From Certhia americana (taxonomy: Eukaryota; Chordata; Aves; Passeriformes; Certhiidae): a stretch of DNA of 64,000 nucleotides. A model generated the notes under the pieces. That model was not told where the DNA came from. It was given only the letters and a program-made list of their open reading frames with translations, and searched no databases. This document shows, one piece after another, positions 1 through 10,621 of the stretch. Each line of letters opens with the position of its first letter. Positions within the stretch are counted from its first letter, which is position 1. Location of the stretch: positions 22,697,257-22,761,256 of the forward strand of contig CM031864.1 of NCBI GenBank assembly GCA_018697195.1. Direction: 5' to 3'. Both the position numbers and the translations under genes were made by a program.

Positions 1-3000
1 TTAAGGTTATTTCTGTGGACATGGAGAGTGTAGCACATTTTATTAGTTCTCTTATTGGATTAAAGATTTTGCAATGTATTTAAAAGCACTGGAGGGCTTT
101 CTTATGAAAGAAAACTATAAAAGTGCATTTGAAGTTTCTCCTCTATGACAAACAGTTGTATTAAAATGGAGAACTACAGGGTATGAGATAGAATTTATTA
201 AGCTTTATTATGTTGAATGAAGTTTAGATTAATAACAATTAGGTATAGTAAAAGCATGATGTGAATGTGACTAAAAAGAAATACTTAAGCCACGTGTTAG
301 TTATTAATAAGTCAACATAATTTTTGACAGCTATCCAAATATCTTAAGAATCTTTTCGAAGTCATGGTGCCTCTAGATGCAAAATCTGTACTTATTTAAA
401 TATTACATATCAAAAGGAAGATAAATATACAAAATTTAAGCACCAAAGTATGTGTATTCTAATGAAAACAAGTTACCCAATGTGAAAGTCATTGGAAAGT
501 TTTTTATGGCACTTCTGAGAGATTTTAAAAGATTCTTGTGTGCCTAAAGATACAGATGGATTTGTACAGGAATTTTTTAAATGTTCTGAAAGACCTACAG
601 GATTTGTATACTTACAAAAAATAATTCCTGAGAGAAGCCCTTGTCCATCATCTATTACGCAATTACTTATTATGTACTTTTCTGGTTTAATTGAAGTCTT
701 CGGCCCTATCCAACACTTCATTGATTTGGGCAGAGCTCAGTATTGCCTCACAAGCTGTTTACAGGCCTAGGGCCATGGCACTAACATACAAACTGAATAA
801 TAAAACTCACCTGTCTACATTATACATGGATACTTTAAAAAAAGACAACCCAAATGTCATTGGTATTTATTGCAAGGTTTGATGAAAGGCAGCAGAGCCC
901 TCAGCTACCACGAACTAGCAGAGGCCTTGACAGAGGAGGTGTTTTTAAGGGAACAAATTTAGCTAATAATTTAAAATAAATAACCCAAATGTTAAGTGTA
1001 GCATCTGTCCTTTTACAAAATGCTAAATATTACTGTTCATTTTTTTATATATCTCAGCATGCCCAACTAAAATGTTACTGGTATTTTCTGTGTCAAAAGT
1101 CCATTTATTGTTTACAGAAGAGAAATGAGGACTTGTGCTTTACCACCTAAATGACAAAATCTACTCTTTAGTCACATCAGAGAAAAATAAGTCATAGAAA
1201 AAGCAAGGAAAAAATTCAGTCTTTGAATGTATTAGTTTCAAATGCAGAGTAAACTTAATTTCTACTTCCACCTTTCTACTGATTTTGTGTAACTTGCTTC
1301 ATTATTTCTTACATGAATTTACAAAACTCTTGTTTGAAACAAATTGCAAGAAACTTCAGTTTAAGAATACATGTAAACACACACTTTATGCATATGTTTG
1401 CATTCTATGAAGTTCTGAGCATTCATATATCCCCATAATAATGGGCATATTCTTGATGCCTTTTCTGATGGAGTATTTTTTTTTCACTTCTCTGCACACA
1501 CTGAGCCCCTTTCTCTCCCAAGGCTACTGATCTTACTGACAATTGCTGCAAACCATGAACACTTGATGCTGCTACCACTATTTTAATCTGATTCAGTGTC
1601 TGAGTTACTGGTGGTCGCTCTCGTTGTCCCCCAAAATAGTGCAGTAAATGGCTCCTTCACTCAGGAAAAGAATGGAGCATTGACATGAGAAAGCAATTAT
1701 GTGGGAAACACTGAATCAAGCATTCCCAGGTGGTATATTTATATTGAGAATAAACTGTAAGGCAGCCAACTTGGAAGTCTGTCAAACTTCCACCATTGTT
1801 AAAGGGCCACTGTCCCTTAGACTGGGGCCCCCAAACTGCAAGGGGATTTTACAAAACTTCAGATGAAATCCAAAATCTAAGTTAAAACTCAAATCAGTAA
1901 TTTTATTTCTTTTAATATAAATGTCCATCTCAAGCACTAAAAAGACTAACAGTGCTGTTATGCAGGGGTACATAAAATAAAAGAAAATAAAAGTGGAAGT
2001 GGGAAGAAGTCAGGCTCAGTGTCCTCCAGTGTCACAGTCTGGGCTTTGTGAAATACAGAAAATAAACAGGAAAGGGATAGATCCAAGAGGAAGTATTTTA
2101 ATTTGTTTCCTTTGTAGTAATCTTCATAGACAGATCAGCATTTTCTATTTTTAATATAAAGTATCAGCTTGATTGACAGCAACCTCTTAAAGAAAACAGC
2201 TTGCTACATTCAATGTCAATGGAAAGGAACGAGTAACTGCTCAGATATAGCAACCCCAGCAGCAAGAGCAACCAAAGCAGAAAACAGCTTGGGTAAGAAC
2301 TGCAGACACTCTCAGGACTATTTATAGAACAAGACCTAAGTTTTATGTAAATAAAAGTCCCATTTTAATAAGAAGAGAGTTTCTACTTTAGTCCTATTTA
2401 GCTTTTGGTACAATGAGATGCAAAAATGAAGATTAAGTGTAGAAATTTTGTACCCACCACCAGCAGTCATGCTGCATATGCTTTTTCTTTCAGCAAAAAT
2501 TTTGAAGGTTGGAAATGGATTACATTTGTGACATTTTGGTCTTTATTTCAGCTATCCAAAATTCTAAGTGTTTCTCTCAGATCTTTGGTCCACTTTCACT
2601 CCTCATAGAAATGAGAAGTCTCCAAATTTTTATTTGAATGAACTTGTATATTTCTACATGCATGACAATTTTAAAATTTAGGCTAAATATGCACATTTTC
2701 TTGTGCATGTTGTCACAAATTTGAGCAATAATCGGAGAGAAGAAACACTGTGAATATGAAAACTGGAGAGAAAAAGCTTCTCTAGACACCTTTAAACCTC
2801 CTAAATATCTGGATAAAGCTTCAAGTCAGTTAATTCAGTTGAACTCATTTATGCATATCAAGACAAATCTACCACAAATGTGAATGGAATGAGTTAGAAA
2901 TCAAGAATAAATGTGATGAACACAAACTGGAACAATGTTAGATAACAGGGAGCCATAGTGAATGTGTAAATACTGTAAATAGCATTTTCATCCTTAAAAT

Positions 3001-3190
3001 GAAAGCTGGTTTACAACGGAGAATGAAATTTGAATAGAAACAAAATCAGAGTGGCATTATCATAATCTTGGGACTTCATATATTCTTTTCAAAAGTCCCA
3101 TTGAGCTATAGTAAACACGCAGAATTTTCTGCTTCTTATCAAAAAGCATGGCTGGGCACAACTTGACTGCACTTGCAAGAGCTCTAGGCT
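1..3190. other. Unique AT-rich DNA, no gene seen
   Basis: This stretch is AT-rich and shows no recognisable exon, RNA gene or repeat family. The open frames here (for example 473-721 minus and 540-770 plus) are short, overlap on opposite strands and have no protein-like character that I recognise. Short homopolymer runs occur, such as the T run near 1477. Confidence 0.6.
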
Positions 3191-3243
3191 CTGCAGTCAC
3201 TTCACAGCCATAGCAGCAAAGCCTACCTGCTGCCTGACATTAC

Positions 3244-3306
3244 CTGGCTTCTTCACACACCCTGTGGCCAAGTGAAGTATGCTGTAAAGCCAGGCACCTA
3301 CTCCAC
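3244..3306 (-). CDS. Exon-like 63-base segment, minus strand (doubtful)
   Basis: I do not recognise this segment. On the minus strand a T-rich acceptor ending TTATTTTCAG is followed by 63 open bases and then by a donor-like CCAG|GTAATG. If it starts after the first base of a codon, it reads GVGAWLYSILHLATGCVKKPG in part. A second frame is also open, so the frame is not decided by the sequence, and it could equally be a non-coding RNA exon. Splice-like sites of this quality occur by chance every few kilobases in vertebrate DNA. No neighbouring segment is clearly part of the same transcript. Confidence 0.12.
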
Positions 3307-3309
3307 CTG

Positions 3310-4455
3310 AAAATAAGTGTGTGAGCCACGATGTGAAATGGTTATTAGTGAAAAGGAAGATGATTCTGGTGAATAGCCAGAGCCTGGGACAAGTTGAGTT
3401 TTCGACACCAAGGACATTACTCATCTAAAAACCTGGGCTTGGCTTCCCTCAGGAATGGGCAAAGTTCCCAGCTCCTTAAAACATCTGTTTGATATTACCA
3501 GACTCACTGGGGAAAGATTCAAGGAGTGCAGAGCTGGCTCAGAGTGTCTCAGCCATGGAGGCTCAATCCAATTTTCTGGCAAAGGGAGGTTAGAAGTTTA
3601 GGGGGCCAGAGGGGAAGAGGACTTGAAGGGGTCATCTGGATTCAAGAAGAAATGAGGAACAGAGCGGTTCTAGGGCAGGAAGGATCCCTAAGTATAGCCA
3701 AACAGCAGGATGGAGAGAGGAGAGTGAGGTCTCAGGAGGATCTAGAGGCAAGTAGGAAGACATCAGGCTGGTGTGGGTAGAAATGGGCCAAAAGAGAGCC
3801 ACGGAGTACAGTGGATGCAGCCACTGCTCCCTCTCTCTTTCTTCACTACCTGTTCTTCTCAGTCTATGCTTCCAACTTACATGTGAGTAGGAGTGGCCCC
3901 CTCCTCCCTCCCATGTGCCTGCTGCTCACTCTTAATCCTTCCCAAGCTCCTGAAGAACGGAGAGGGGATGGTGTGTGGGACCAGTCTGGGCTCAGTGCCT
4001 GTGGTGAGGAGAGGAATCTGGATGGGCTGAGGAGGCAAGGGCACTTGTTGGCACAGCTTTACAGCCATGTGCCAGGGACTGGCAGTCCCCAGGGTGGAAC
4101 CCCAGCCCTTCCCTGTGGGGCAGGTGCTGGGGACACTGCTTGGGGTGGAGAGGCCAGAGCCCAATGCCTCAGCTGCAGAGGCTGTGGGCAGACACGGCTC
4201 CTTCAGAAGCTGTCTAAGAACTGGTGGGGACTGCAGGAATTGCAGTGTTGGGCCAGAAGGAAACAAAAAAAAATATACATAAGGAATTGTAACAACTACG
4301 GGAGAAAATGCATCAAGATGATTATACAAATTCCTGGAATAGTCCTGGAAATGGACTAAAAAACTTGTGACTTTTGCCATGAATAAGAGGATGCTTTCTG
4401 AGCTATACAGTGTGAATAAATACTTTCAGGATCCAAAAGATAATATCATAAGCTC
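3310..4455. other. GC-richer unique block
   Basis: Base composition rises from about 3525 to 4260, with purine-rich stretches such as 3590-3770. Long open frames exist on both strands over the same bases (plus 3811-4359 and minus 3877-4380). That is what GC-rich DNA with few stop codons produces. I see no domain, signal peptide or splice structure that favours one of them. Confidence 0.5.
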
Positions 4456-4790
4456 ATATAATATCCTGAGTCAGAAGGGACCCACAAAGATCATCTAAGC
4501 CTAACTCCAGGCCCTTCACAGGACCACCTTGAGGTGAGACCGCCCCAGCCCAGAGTCCAGCAGGACAATGCCCTCCCTCGCCTGGCTAGCAATGCTGGGC
4601 CTGATGTCCCCAGGACAGGGATGTCCCCCCTGGCTGCCAGGGCACTGCTGACTCGTGTCCAACTTGCCATGGAGCAGGACCCCCAGGGCCCTTTCCACAA
4701 TGCTGCTCTCCAGTGTCTCATTCCTCTGCACCTCCACCCAGGGTACCTCCGTCCCAAATGAAGAGTGAGTCTATGAACAACCATTTCTTC
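4456..4790 (-). mobile_element. CR1 LINE fragment, 3' end
   Basis: Read on the plus strand, this begins with the reversed CR1 tail (ATCCTGAGTCAGAAGGGACC, then a 'gatcatctaagcctaactcc'-type stretch). It continues into the GC-rich end of CR1 open reading frame 2 near 4630-4760. The part around 4640-4700 matches the stretch that in CR1 encodes the region after the reverse transcriptase, where a lysine-asparagine-rich motif is followed by an 'MSQQC'-like segment. The element is truncated at its 5' side, as most CR1 copies are because reverse transcription stops early. Open frames at 4491-4871 and 4534-4761 are by-products of its GC content, not host genes. Divergence is moderate, so the copy is neither very young nor ancient. 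Confidence 0.8.
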
Positions 4791-5664
4791 AGAGGTTCCA
4801 AACCTCGGTGATTCCCAGACACAGCACTGTACTAGGGAATACCCAGTCAACTGACCTGCAGGGGCATGCATGGCAAAGTACCTGAAATTCCTTTCATTTA
4901 TAGAAATAGCTATTTTGGAGAAGTTTCCTAGATATTTTTCAGTTCAGCATCCCAGCTTTTGAGACACAAATATTGCAGTAGTTAGCTGAACTGGACACCC
5001 TTGCAGATCACAATATATCAGAATTAATAACTGGCTGATTTGTCTAAGCTGGCAACAACAATAAAACTTGTGGTCCAGGGACAGCATTCAAAACATTAAC
5101 ACAAATTGATTGCCCACAGCCAGGCCTGCTTGGGTTTCATCAGCATTCAGATTCACAGCCCAAAAAGACAAATAAACCACTAACACCTGAACGAGGGGAG
5201 AACTGAAATAAGCTCAACACTGCTTTCTTTCTCCTCCTGCAGGGTGAGCTCACAAGTTACCTTAAAGCACCCAGCAGCACGTGGTGTGCCTGGCACACAG
5301 AGGCTGCCCAGAGCTGGCCCTTTGGAGCATCAGGTGGTGTGTGCTGGGCAGCCAGGCTCTGTCCCCAGCCCTGCAGAGCCGGGCTCAGGCTCCCCACGGG
5401 CAGCAGGGCACGGTGCTGGCTGCAGCCACACAGCCCTGCCCGCAGATCGCCAGGGCTACACTGCTTCAAGGGCTGCCTGCAGCTTGGCTGGGTGGCCTTT
5501 GCAATGCAGCCCAGTAATAATATTGCAGGGACTGAAGAGGAGGAGAATTGTAGTAGCACACAGCAAATAAAATACGCAAAATAATCTGCATCTGGTTGAA
5601 AGAAAATGCAGCAGCAGAGTCTGTTATCTGTATAATTTTCCCAAACAAGCTATAGAGCTGCACT
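4791..5664. other. Unique DNA with a GC-rich island at 5240-5520
   Basis: From 4791 to about 5220 I see nothing. A strong splice-acceptor-like site (pyrimidine run then CTGCAG) ends at 5241. It is followed by about 280 GC-rich bases with open frames on both strands, and those frames give low-complexity Ala/Gly/Pro-rich translations with no recognised domain. It may be a non-coding exon, a small regulatory GC patch or simple compositional drift. Confidence 0.4.
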
Positions 5665-6150
5665 CAGATTTCAGACCTGAGATCTGGGTCTTCTCTAACT
5701 GAAACAAATGGGTGTTTGCCAACTACTTCAAAGGAAGTGTTTAAAAATGAGACTGTTAAACAGCTAAGGGAGCTGATGTAATCATATTTTAACCCAATTA
5801 TCCTTTCCAATATGTATTTGTCAGCATTTAATCCCATCTGCCATTGTGCTGCCCAAGTGTGTAAATTGTATTGGTCCCTCAAGAGTTCTCTAGTCTTGGC
5901 TAACCTAACAATTTCTGTGCCATATGCAAATTCTAATTTGCAAATGTTCTCCCTCATTTCCAGACACTATTAAACAACTGGTGTTATTATGGGCACTCCT
6001 CGGTTAATTCTTTGCCATTTTGGAATTTTATCAATTTTTCTGGTTTATTTTCTACCACTCTACCAATCTCTAATCTATGCCAATGATTTACCTCTAAACC
6101 CTTGAACACATAGACACTCTACTACCTTCTGAGAGACTTTGAAAAAACCA
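5665..6150 (-). mobile_element. Ancient CR1-type LINE fragment (reverse transcriptase region)
   Basis: The minus strand carries a decayed piece of CR1 open reading frame 2. Translating 5664-5957 gives a segment whose residues 9-47 line up with the catalytic part of the CR1 reverse transcriptase. The FADDTK-like catalytic box appears as FAYGTE (about 5913-5930), and about 22 residues later WAAQWQMGLNADK (about 5817-5855) matches the conserved W-x-x-x-WQM-x-x-N-x-DK pattern of the family. Upstream on the minus strand, 5960-6150 still resembles the region that precedes the catalytic box, but with stops and frameshifts. Both catalytic aspartates are lost, so the copy is dead. It is much more diverged than the CR1 tails elsewhere in the window. 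It probably belongs to an old sauropsid CR1 or CR1-like (L3-type) lineage. Confidence 0.75.
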
Positions 6151-8519
6151 CTAAAAAAGTAAAAATTACTTAAACCAAACAGTTCCTTTAGTCATTTTTT
6201 TTGACAATACAAACAGATGTTAATAAATTTAAGTGTTTTTTTCTTTTCTATATTGCTTTTCTATATTGTTTTTATTTCTGCAGATAATTCATTATTGTCT
6301 CTAGTTACTATTTTAGGCCATGTACCTGGAACTTCAATGAAGTCGCCTAGTTCCAAATTCTAAGGACGTTTTTCATTCTTTTTCAATAAGTAGGTCCAAT
6401 ATCTGCTACCCAAACTAATAAAAATTCAGGTAATGGTATATCCTCTGATAGGAAATAATCTGTGCCTTAACCAAAGTGATTTGATTCAAATGTAAATTAA
6501 ACCATAGTAGGGCAAAAAAGTCAGCTAAAGTAGTTACAACAGTGTAAACAGTTACAAAATTTAATACTAAATGATATTTCTGTTTTTATGATTTAAGATT
6601 AAAGGTCTGTGATCTATTTTTTTCTGTAACTCTGATTCAGCAAGGCATTTTCAATTGAAATATTCTAATTTTCATTACAGACTTTTAAATAACACTCTTG
6701 CAGGAGAAAAGAATCTTAGTGTACATGAGAACAGTTCCAATTGGATTATGCATATGCTCCAGTCCTATGTTGAGTTGAAGCTTGAGAGGAAAAATTGTAT
6801 AAATTTCACTTTCATGAGAAGTCTATTGATACAATCCAAAGTAGAAAACTGTTTTCATTTGCATCAAGCAAGTTTCTTGCAGAATAGTAACTGAAACGGT
6901 TATTTCAGTTGATGGATATAGGGAGCCAAATTTGTTTGAACATTTAGACCCTGTGTTTCAGAGACAGACTCATGCTAAGAGCAGAATTTAACATTTGGAG
7001 CCACAGGAATAGGTCATTACTATAAATGTCTCCAGTACTAAGCAAGAGAGATAATATTCTCGTCAGGATAATAATAATCATTTAACTGACTTGCAAATGC
7101 AAAAACCAGGACTCTCAAAATCCAGACGTCAATGAATTGAAAGAAACAGGCATTACTTTTTTAACCACTCGAATTCCTCCCCTTAGAGGACTACTGCAGT
7201 GCTCAGGGGGGATGATTGCACTCTGCAGTGCAGTCAACACTAGCACATCTACTGAATGGACACCGTACCTTCAGCTGGGCCTGCCACATCTTTTGTCCTG
7301 AGAGCCAGCCAAGTTTACTGTATCCCCATATGAAAGAAAAGTAGAAGATTCCATCAAGAAGCTCAAATGTGAGTTAAAAGCAACAAAGTGACTGTGGTGT
7401 AATCCTCACTGCTTATATATGCCAGAATAATATCAACAATCTTTTTCCAGTACAACCGCCAGCGAGCAAGGAATAGTGGTAGACTAAACACAGAATGTAA
7501 AAGAGCGTAGAGAATTGGGGTCTGTGCTAAAAGAAATGTGAAACCCCAATGAATGGAGCAGAATGAATTGAAGACCATTCAGAGCAGCATTATAGGTTTC
7601 CCACGTGGGCACTAACAGCTGAGTTCCACGAGGTTTTGGCAACAGTACAATTTGCAACAACAACAAAAAGGGTTTGCTGAATTATTTAAGCATGAAATCA
7701 ACATACCTCAGACAAAAATAGCCAATGTATATTAAGCGAAATAACTTAAAAATAAAGCACTGAATCTGCGAGGGAATGCAGTGACTTTAATTCACCCCAC
7801 GTAGTACACTCTTATTTCTCTGAAAATGTAACCTGTCTGTAGGGCAGGCCTCAAGGCAGAGCACAGCTGAAGAGCTTTCTGTGCAGTGTGCTCACTGGGG
7901 TGGGCTGGGAGAGGGAGGAGTTGCATGAGGATGTACACCTCCTTCTCCTCCCTTCCTTTTGCTCTGTTTAGCTTTCATAAATTCATAGTGATGTGATACC
8001 TGCCATCCCTGGTCTTATTTGCTTGTTTCATGTGGTTGATGTTCACAGAACAGGTGCCTGTAAGTTTTTTGGGTAAAAGAAGATAGCTTTGCAAGAAACA
8101 CATCTTTTCCCTTTCTCCCTCCACCAATTTTCTTCAAAGATGAAGAGAACAATCACCTTGTAGTGGGAACTCAAATTTCTTTTTGTTTTAGGCCCCCCCC
8201 ACTTTTCCTGCACAGTAATCTCATGGCATAACACATACATTTTTTTAGAACTTCTGTTTCATATGGCGTGGCCCTGCATACAGCTCACACAGGGAAGTCC
8301 TGGGAGAAATGGGGATGAGAACAGAGGCTGTAATGTACTCACAGGCTTTTCAGGATGCTTGCATTGCAAGCATCACACACTTCCAACCACGCAGAAGCAC
8401 TACCCAGACCTTCAAACAAAAGAGAGGCAGAATAACTAAACTATCAAACATGCACAGCCATAGTGGGGGAAAACATGCAGCAGGTTTGGATCTTTTTTAG
8501 TAAAAAAAAGTTCAATTTT
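6151..8519. other. Unique AT-rich DNA
   Basis: There is a T-rich stretch at 6190-6290 and a C8 run at 8193-8200. Two overlapping minus-strand frames (7363-7578 and 7484-7666) translate to hydrophobic segments but match nothing I know and have no splice context. I see no RNA gene or repeat family. Confidence 0.55.
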
Positions 8520-8550
8520 AGAGGAATTCTCTTAGATGAACATTCTTGGG

Positions 8551-8626
8551 AGGAGCAGAATCAGCCAGGAACCTTTCAGATCTCTCTCCTTTTAGGAGGA
8601 AAGGTTCCTGGCTAATTCTGGCTCCT
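8551..8626 (+). ncRNA. Near-perfect hairpin, precursor-microRNA-like
   Basis: Arms 8552-8577 and 8599-8625 are inverted copies. Pairing runs from C8577-G8599 outward to A8551-T8626, with one internal mismatch (C8562 opposite A8614) and one bulged base (G8621), giving about 25 pairs. The core of the left arm is AGCCAGGAACCTTTC, and its exact reverse complement is in the right arm. The terminal loop is 21 bases and contains a small 5-bp stem (8586-8590 with 8594-8598). As plus-strand RNA, five more G-U pairs (8546-8550 with 8627-8631) would extend the stem. They would be lost in the opposite transcript, which favours the plus strand. The size suits a microRNA precursor, but I recognise no known microRNA. 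The pairing is unusually perfect, so a recent local inversion-duplication (template switch) is an equally good explanation. Confidence 0.3.
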
Positions 8627-9320
8627 TTTGGCAGGAGGTTTTTCAGCCAGGGAGCATCTACCACGTCTCCAAGGCAATGTAAGCTGGAAGCAGGAGTGTG
8701 TGGCTTTGCCTTTGCCGCAGCTGGGAGGGGAGGAGCCCTGAGGCTGCCCGGGTCTCCCCTTCCTACCCCTCCCTCCTCCGAAAAGAACTTGAACAGCAAT
8801 TTTATGTGTCGGTGATGATCCATGAGACCTGAAAGCGGAGTGCACAGGGAAGGAATTCTGCTCGTCCCAGTGCCCCAAATACAACCATCTCATGGACGAG
8901 CTGTGGAAGGCAACCTTCTCCAGAGATGGGTGGTGTTTCCTGCCAAGCCTTGCTGAAAAGGAATTCTGCTGTGGTGGACAGTAAAGCAGTTGTCAGACAT
9001 TGTGAAAGCTCACAGCTCATGCTTCATTAGAAGTTGGCATTAATTGCTTTCTGTAGAGCACATGGAAATTAAGCTATCTAATCAACATATTGACTGAGAA
9101 ACAGTAACAGCAAAGTCTGAATCAGAGAACAAGATGCAGTAAAACTATCCACTAAAGGCTCTAAAGGCAGATTATCATAAAAGATCAAACAATCATTTAA
9201 TTGCTTCAGTAATGAAATGAATGAATTCAGAAATGAATGAATACAGCAATTTCTTACCCAGAAGGTTGCTGCTATAGAAACAAATATTACATTCAAATGT
9301 GAGAATAAATTCCTTTATTG
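8627..9320. other. GC-richer unique block flanking the hairpin
   Basis: The sequence from 8627 to about 9000 is GC-richer than its surroundings, with open frames on both strands (for example 8518-8823 minus and 8546-8815 plus) that overlap and carry no recognisable domain. After 9000 it returns to AT-rich unique DNA with nothing recognisable. Confidence 0.5.
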
Positions 9321-9323
9321 CTC

Positions 9324-9357
9324 ATTCCAAAAGTATTTGGAATACTTTTGAAAGGAA
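9324..9357. repeat. Short inverted repeat (10-bp arms, 3-base loop)
   Basis: CAAAAGTATT at 9328-9337 is followed by a 3-base loop and its exact reverse complement at 9341-9350. A further ATTCC/GGAAT pair lies outside with a small bulge. It is probably a chance or replication-slippage palindrome; no gene end is near enough to call it a terminator. Confidence 0.6.
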
Positions 9358-10568
9358 TCTGAGTGTTAGAACGAGGAATCAAATAAAATCCCAAACCCAA
9401 CCGTGTTAAAAAAATAGCCAGTTATAGGACTGAGTTCTCAGCTAATTAAGGAAGAGTCTGACATCAGATCACATTCCAGTGACATGACAGAAGAAAAAAA
9501 AAGAGAATTTTTTTTTTAACATTGAGAAAGTCAGCTCTTTCTACTGCAGCAGATCAAACATCTCAGCTTTAAAGATGACAGAGAAAGTGAAACTAAAAGA
9601 ACAGCCAAAAAGCAATTTGATTCTATGAAAATAAGCAGCAGCAAAACTGCAATACCTCCATTTTTAGACTGGCAAGATCCACCCCTTCTTAGTTTTTTAA
9701 TTTGCCAGAAATACTAGTCAAAATTTTTCTTTATTAGCACTGCTTATACTAATATACACACAAAACACACATGTACAGTTAAGAGTTTCAGAAATTCTTG
9801 GATACTAAACGCTCTACTCCCACAAACTTCACTCTCTAATTCTCCAGGGGGCTATATATTGAAGGAGTATTTATTTTTCTACAGGGGTGCAAAACGAAGT
9901 TAGTGAAAACAAGAGCTGGGCCTCAATGCTCCTCTGAAATTTGCCATCCCTCTCTGCAGCTCTGCAAGGCAGTGGGAGTGGGAAACTGCAGAGCAAGAAG
10001 TCACCAGTGCCACTGGTGCTCCTCAGAGTATTGGAGGGGTTTGAATTCAGACCACTGTAGTATGAGCTGTTGTTTCCACTGCTGCTCCCCTCCTGGTCCA
10101 TGAAGGCTATTTAATGTGGGAGGAGGGGTGTACTGAAATGAGAAGGGGAAGCTAAGGGCATGAGAAAGATTATGCAAGTGCTTGGGTGAGAGTTTTCAGT
10201 GTGCCTGTTTTCTTTGCAGTTGTGAACAAAAAAATCTTGTACCTGGATTTTACACATCACAAAACCTGGAGACTTTCTATATATTGTGCCTATGCTATTT
10301 TTAAGACTAGCTTATACTTCACCTTAACACTCCATTTGACTCACAGGAGCTATAGTGGGACCAGTGCTGTACTGGGTAATAAGGCCCCAGTGCTGCTGTG
10401 GCTTCACTGGAAGGTAAGGATGTGCACTTTAGGAAACCATATTTTCTCCTAAGACGCCTGCAGGGGTGTGGATTCCAGCTGGACTAATAGTGTTGCAGCC
10501 CTCATGTGCATATCCACCTGCTGGAAAAGTTGTAATCTGGATCACACATTCTTTTTAAGTATTTGCAT
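9358..10568. other. Unique DNA, nothing recognised
   Basis: Mostly AT-rich. A good acceptor-like site (TTTTCTTTGCAG) ends at 10219 on the plus strand and is followed by a short open frame (10186-10452), but no matching donor or protein family is apparent. Confidence 0.5.
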
Positions 10569-10621
10569 GATATCATATTTGTATGATATCAAAATCATTT
10601 TATGATTTGTATAAAATGATT
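10569..10621. repeat. Two adjacent AT-rich hairpins
   Basis: Hairpin one: GATATCATA (10569-10577), 4-base loop, TATGATATC (10582-10590). Hairpin two, two bases later: AATCATTTTAT (10593-10603), 7-base loop, ATAAAATGATT (10611-10621). Both pairs of arms are perfect. Confidence 0.75.

Noticed and set aside
3811..4380. Two long overlapping open frames (182 codons plus strand, 167 codons minus strand)
   Set aside because: They are antisense to each other in a GC-richer patch with few stop codons. Neither has a recognisable domain, clear splice sites or a start context, so they are compositional artefacts.
4491..4871. 126-codon minus-strand open frame
   Set aside because: It lies in a CR1 fragment and is not a host gene.
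7363..7666. Hydrophobic minus-strand frames suggestive of a membrane protein split by a frameshift
   Set aside because: AT-rich sequence readily gives hydrophobic chance frames. There is no known family and no splice context.
8518..8893. Overlapping open frames of 89-101 codons around the hairpin
   Set aside because: They occupy several frames and both strands of a GC-richer block, with no recognised motif. The hairpin is the better-supported structure here.
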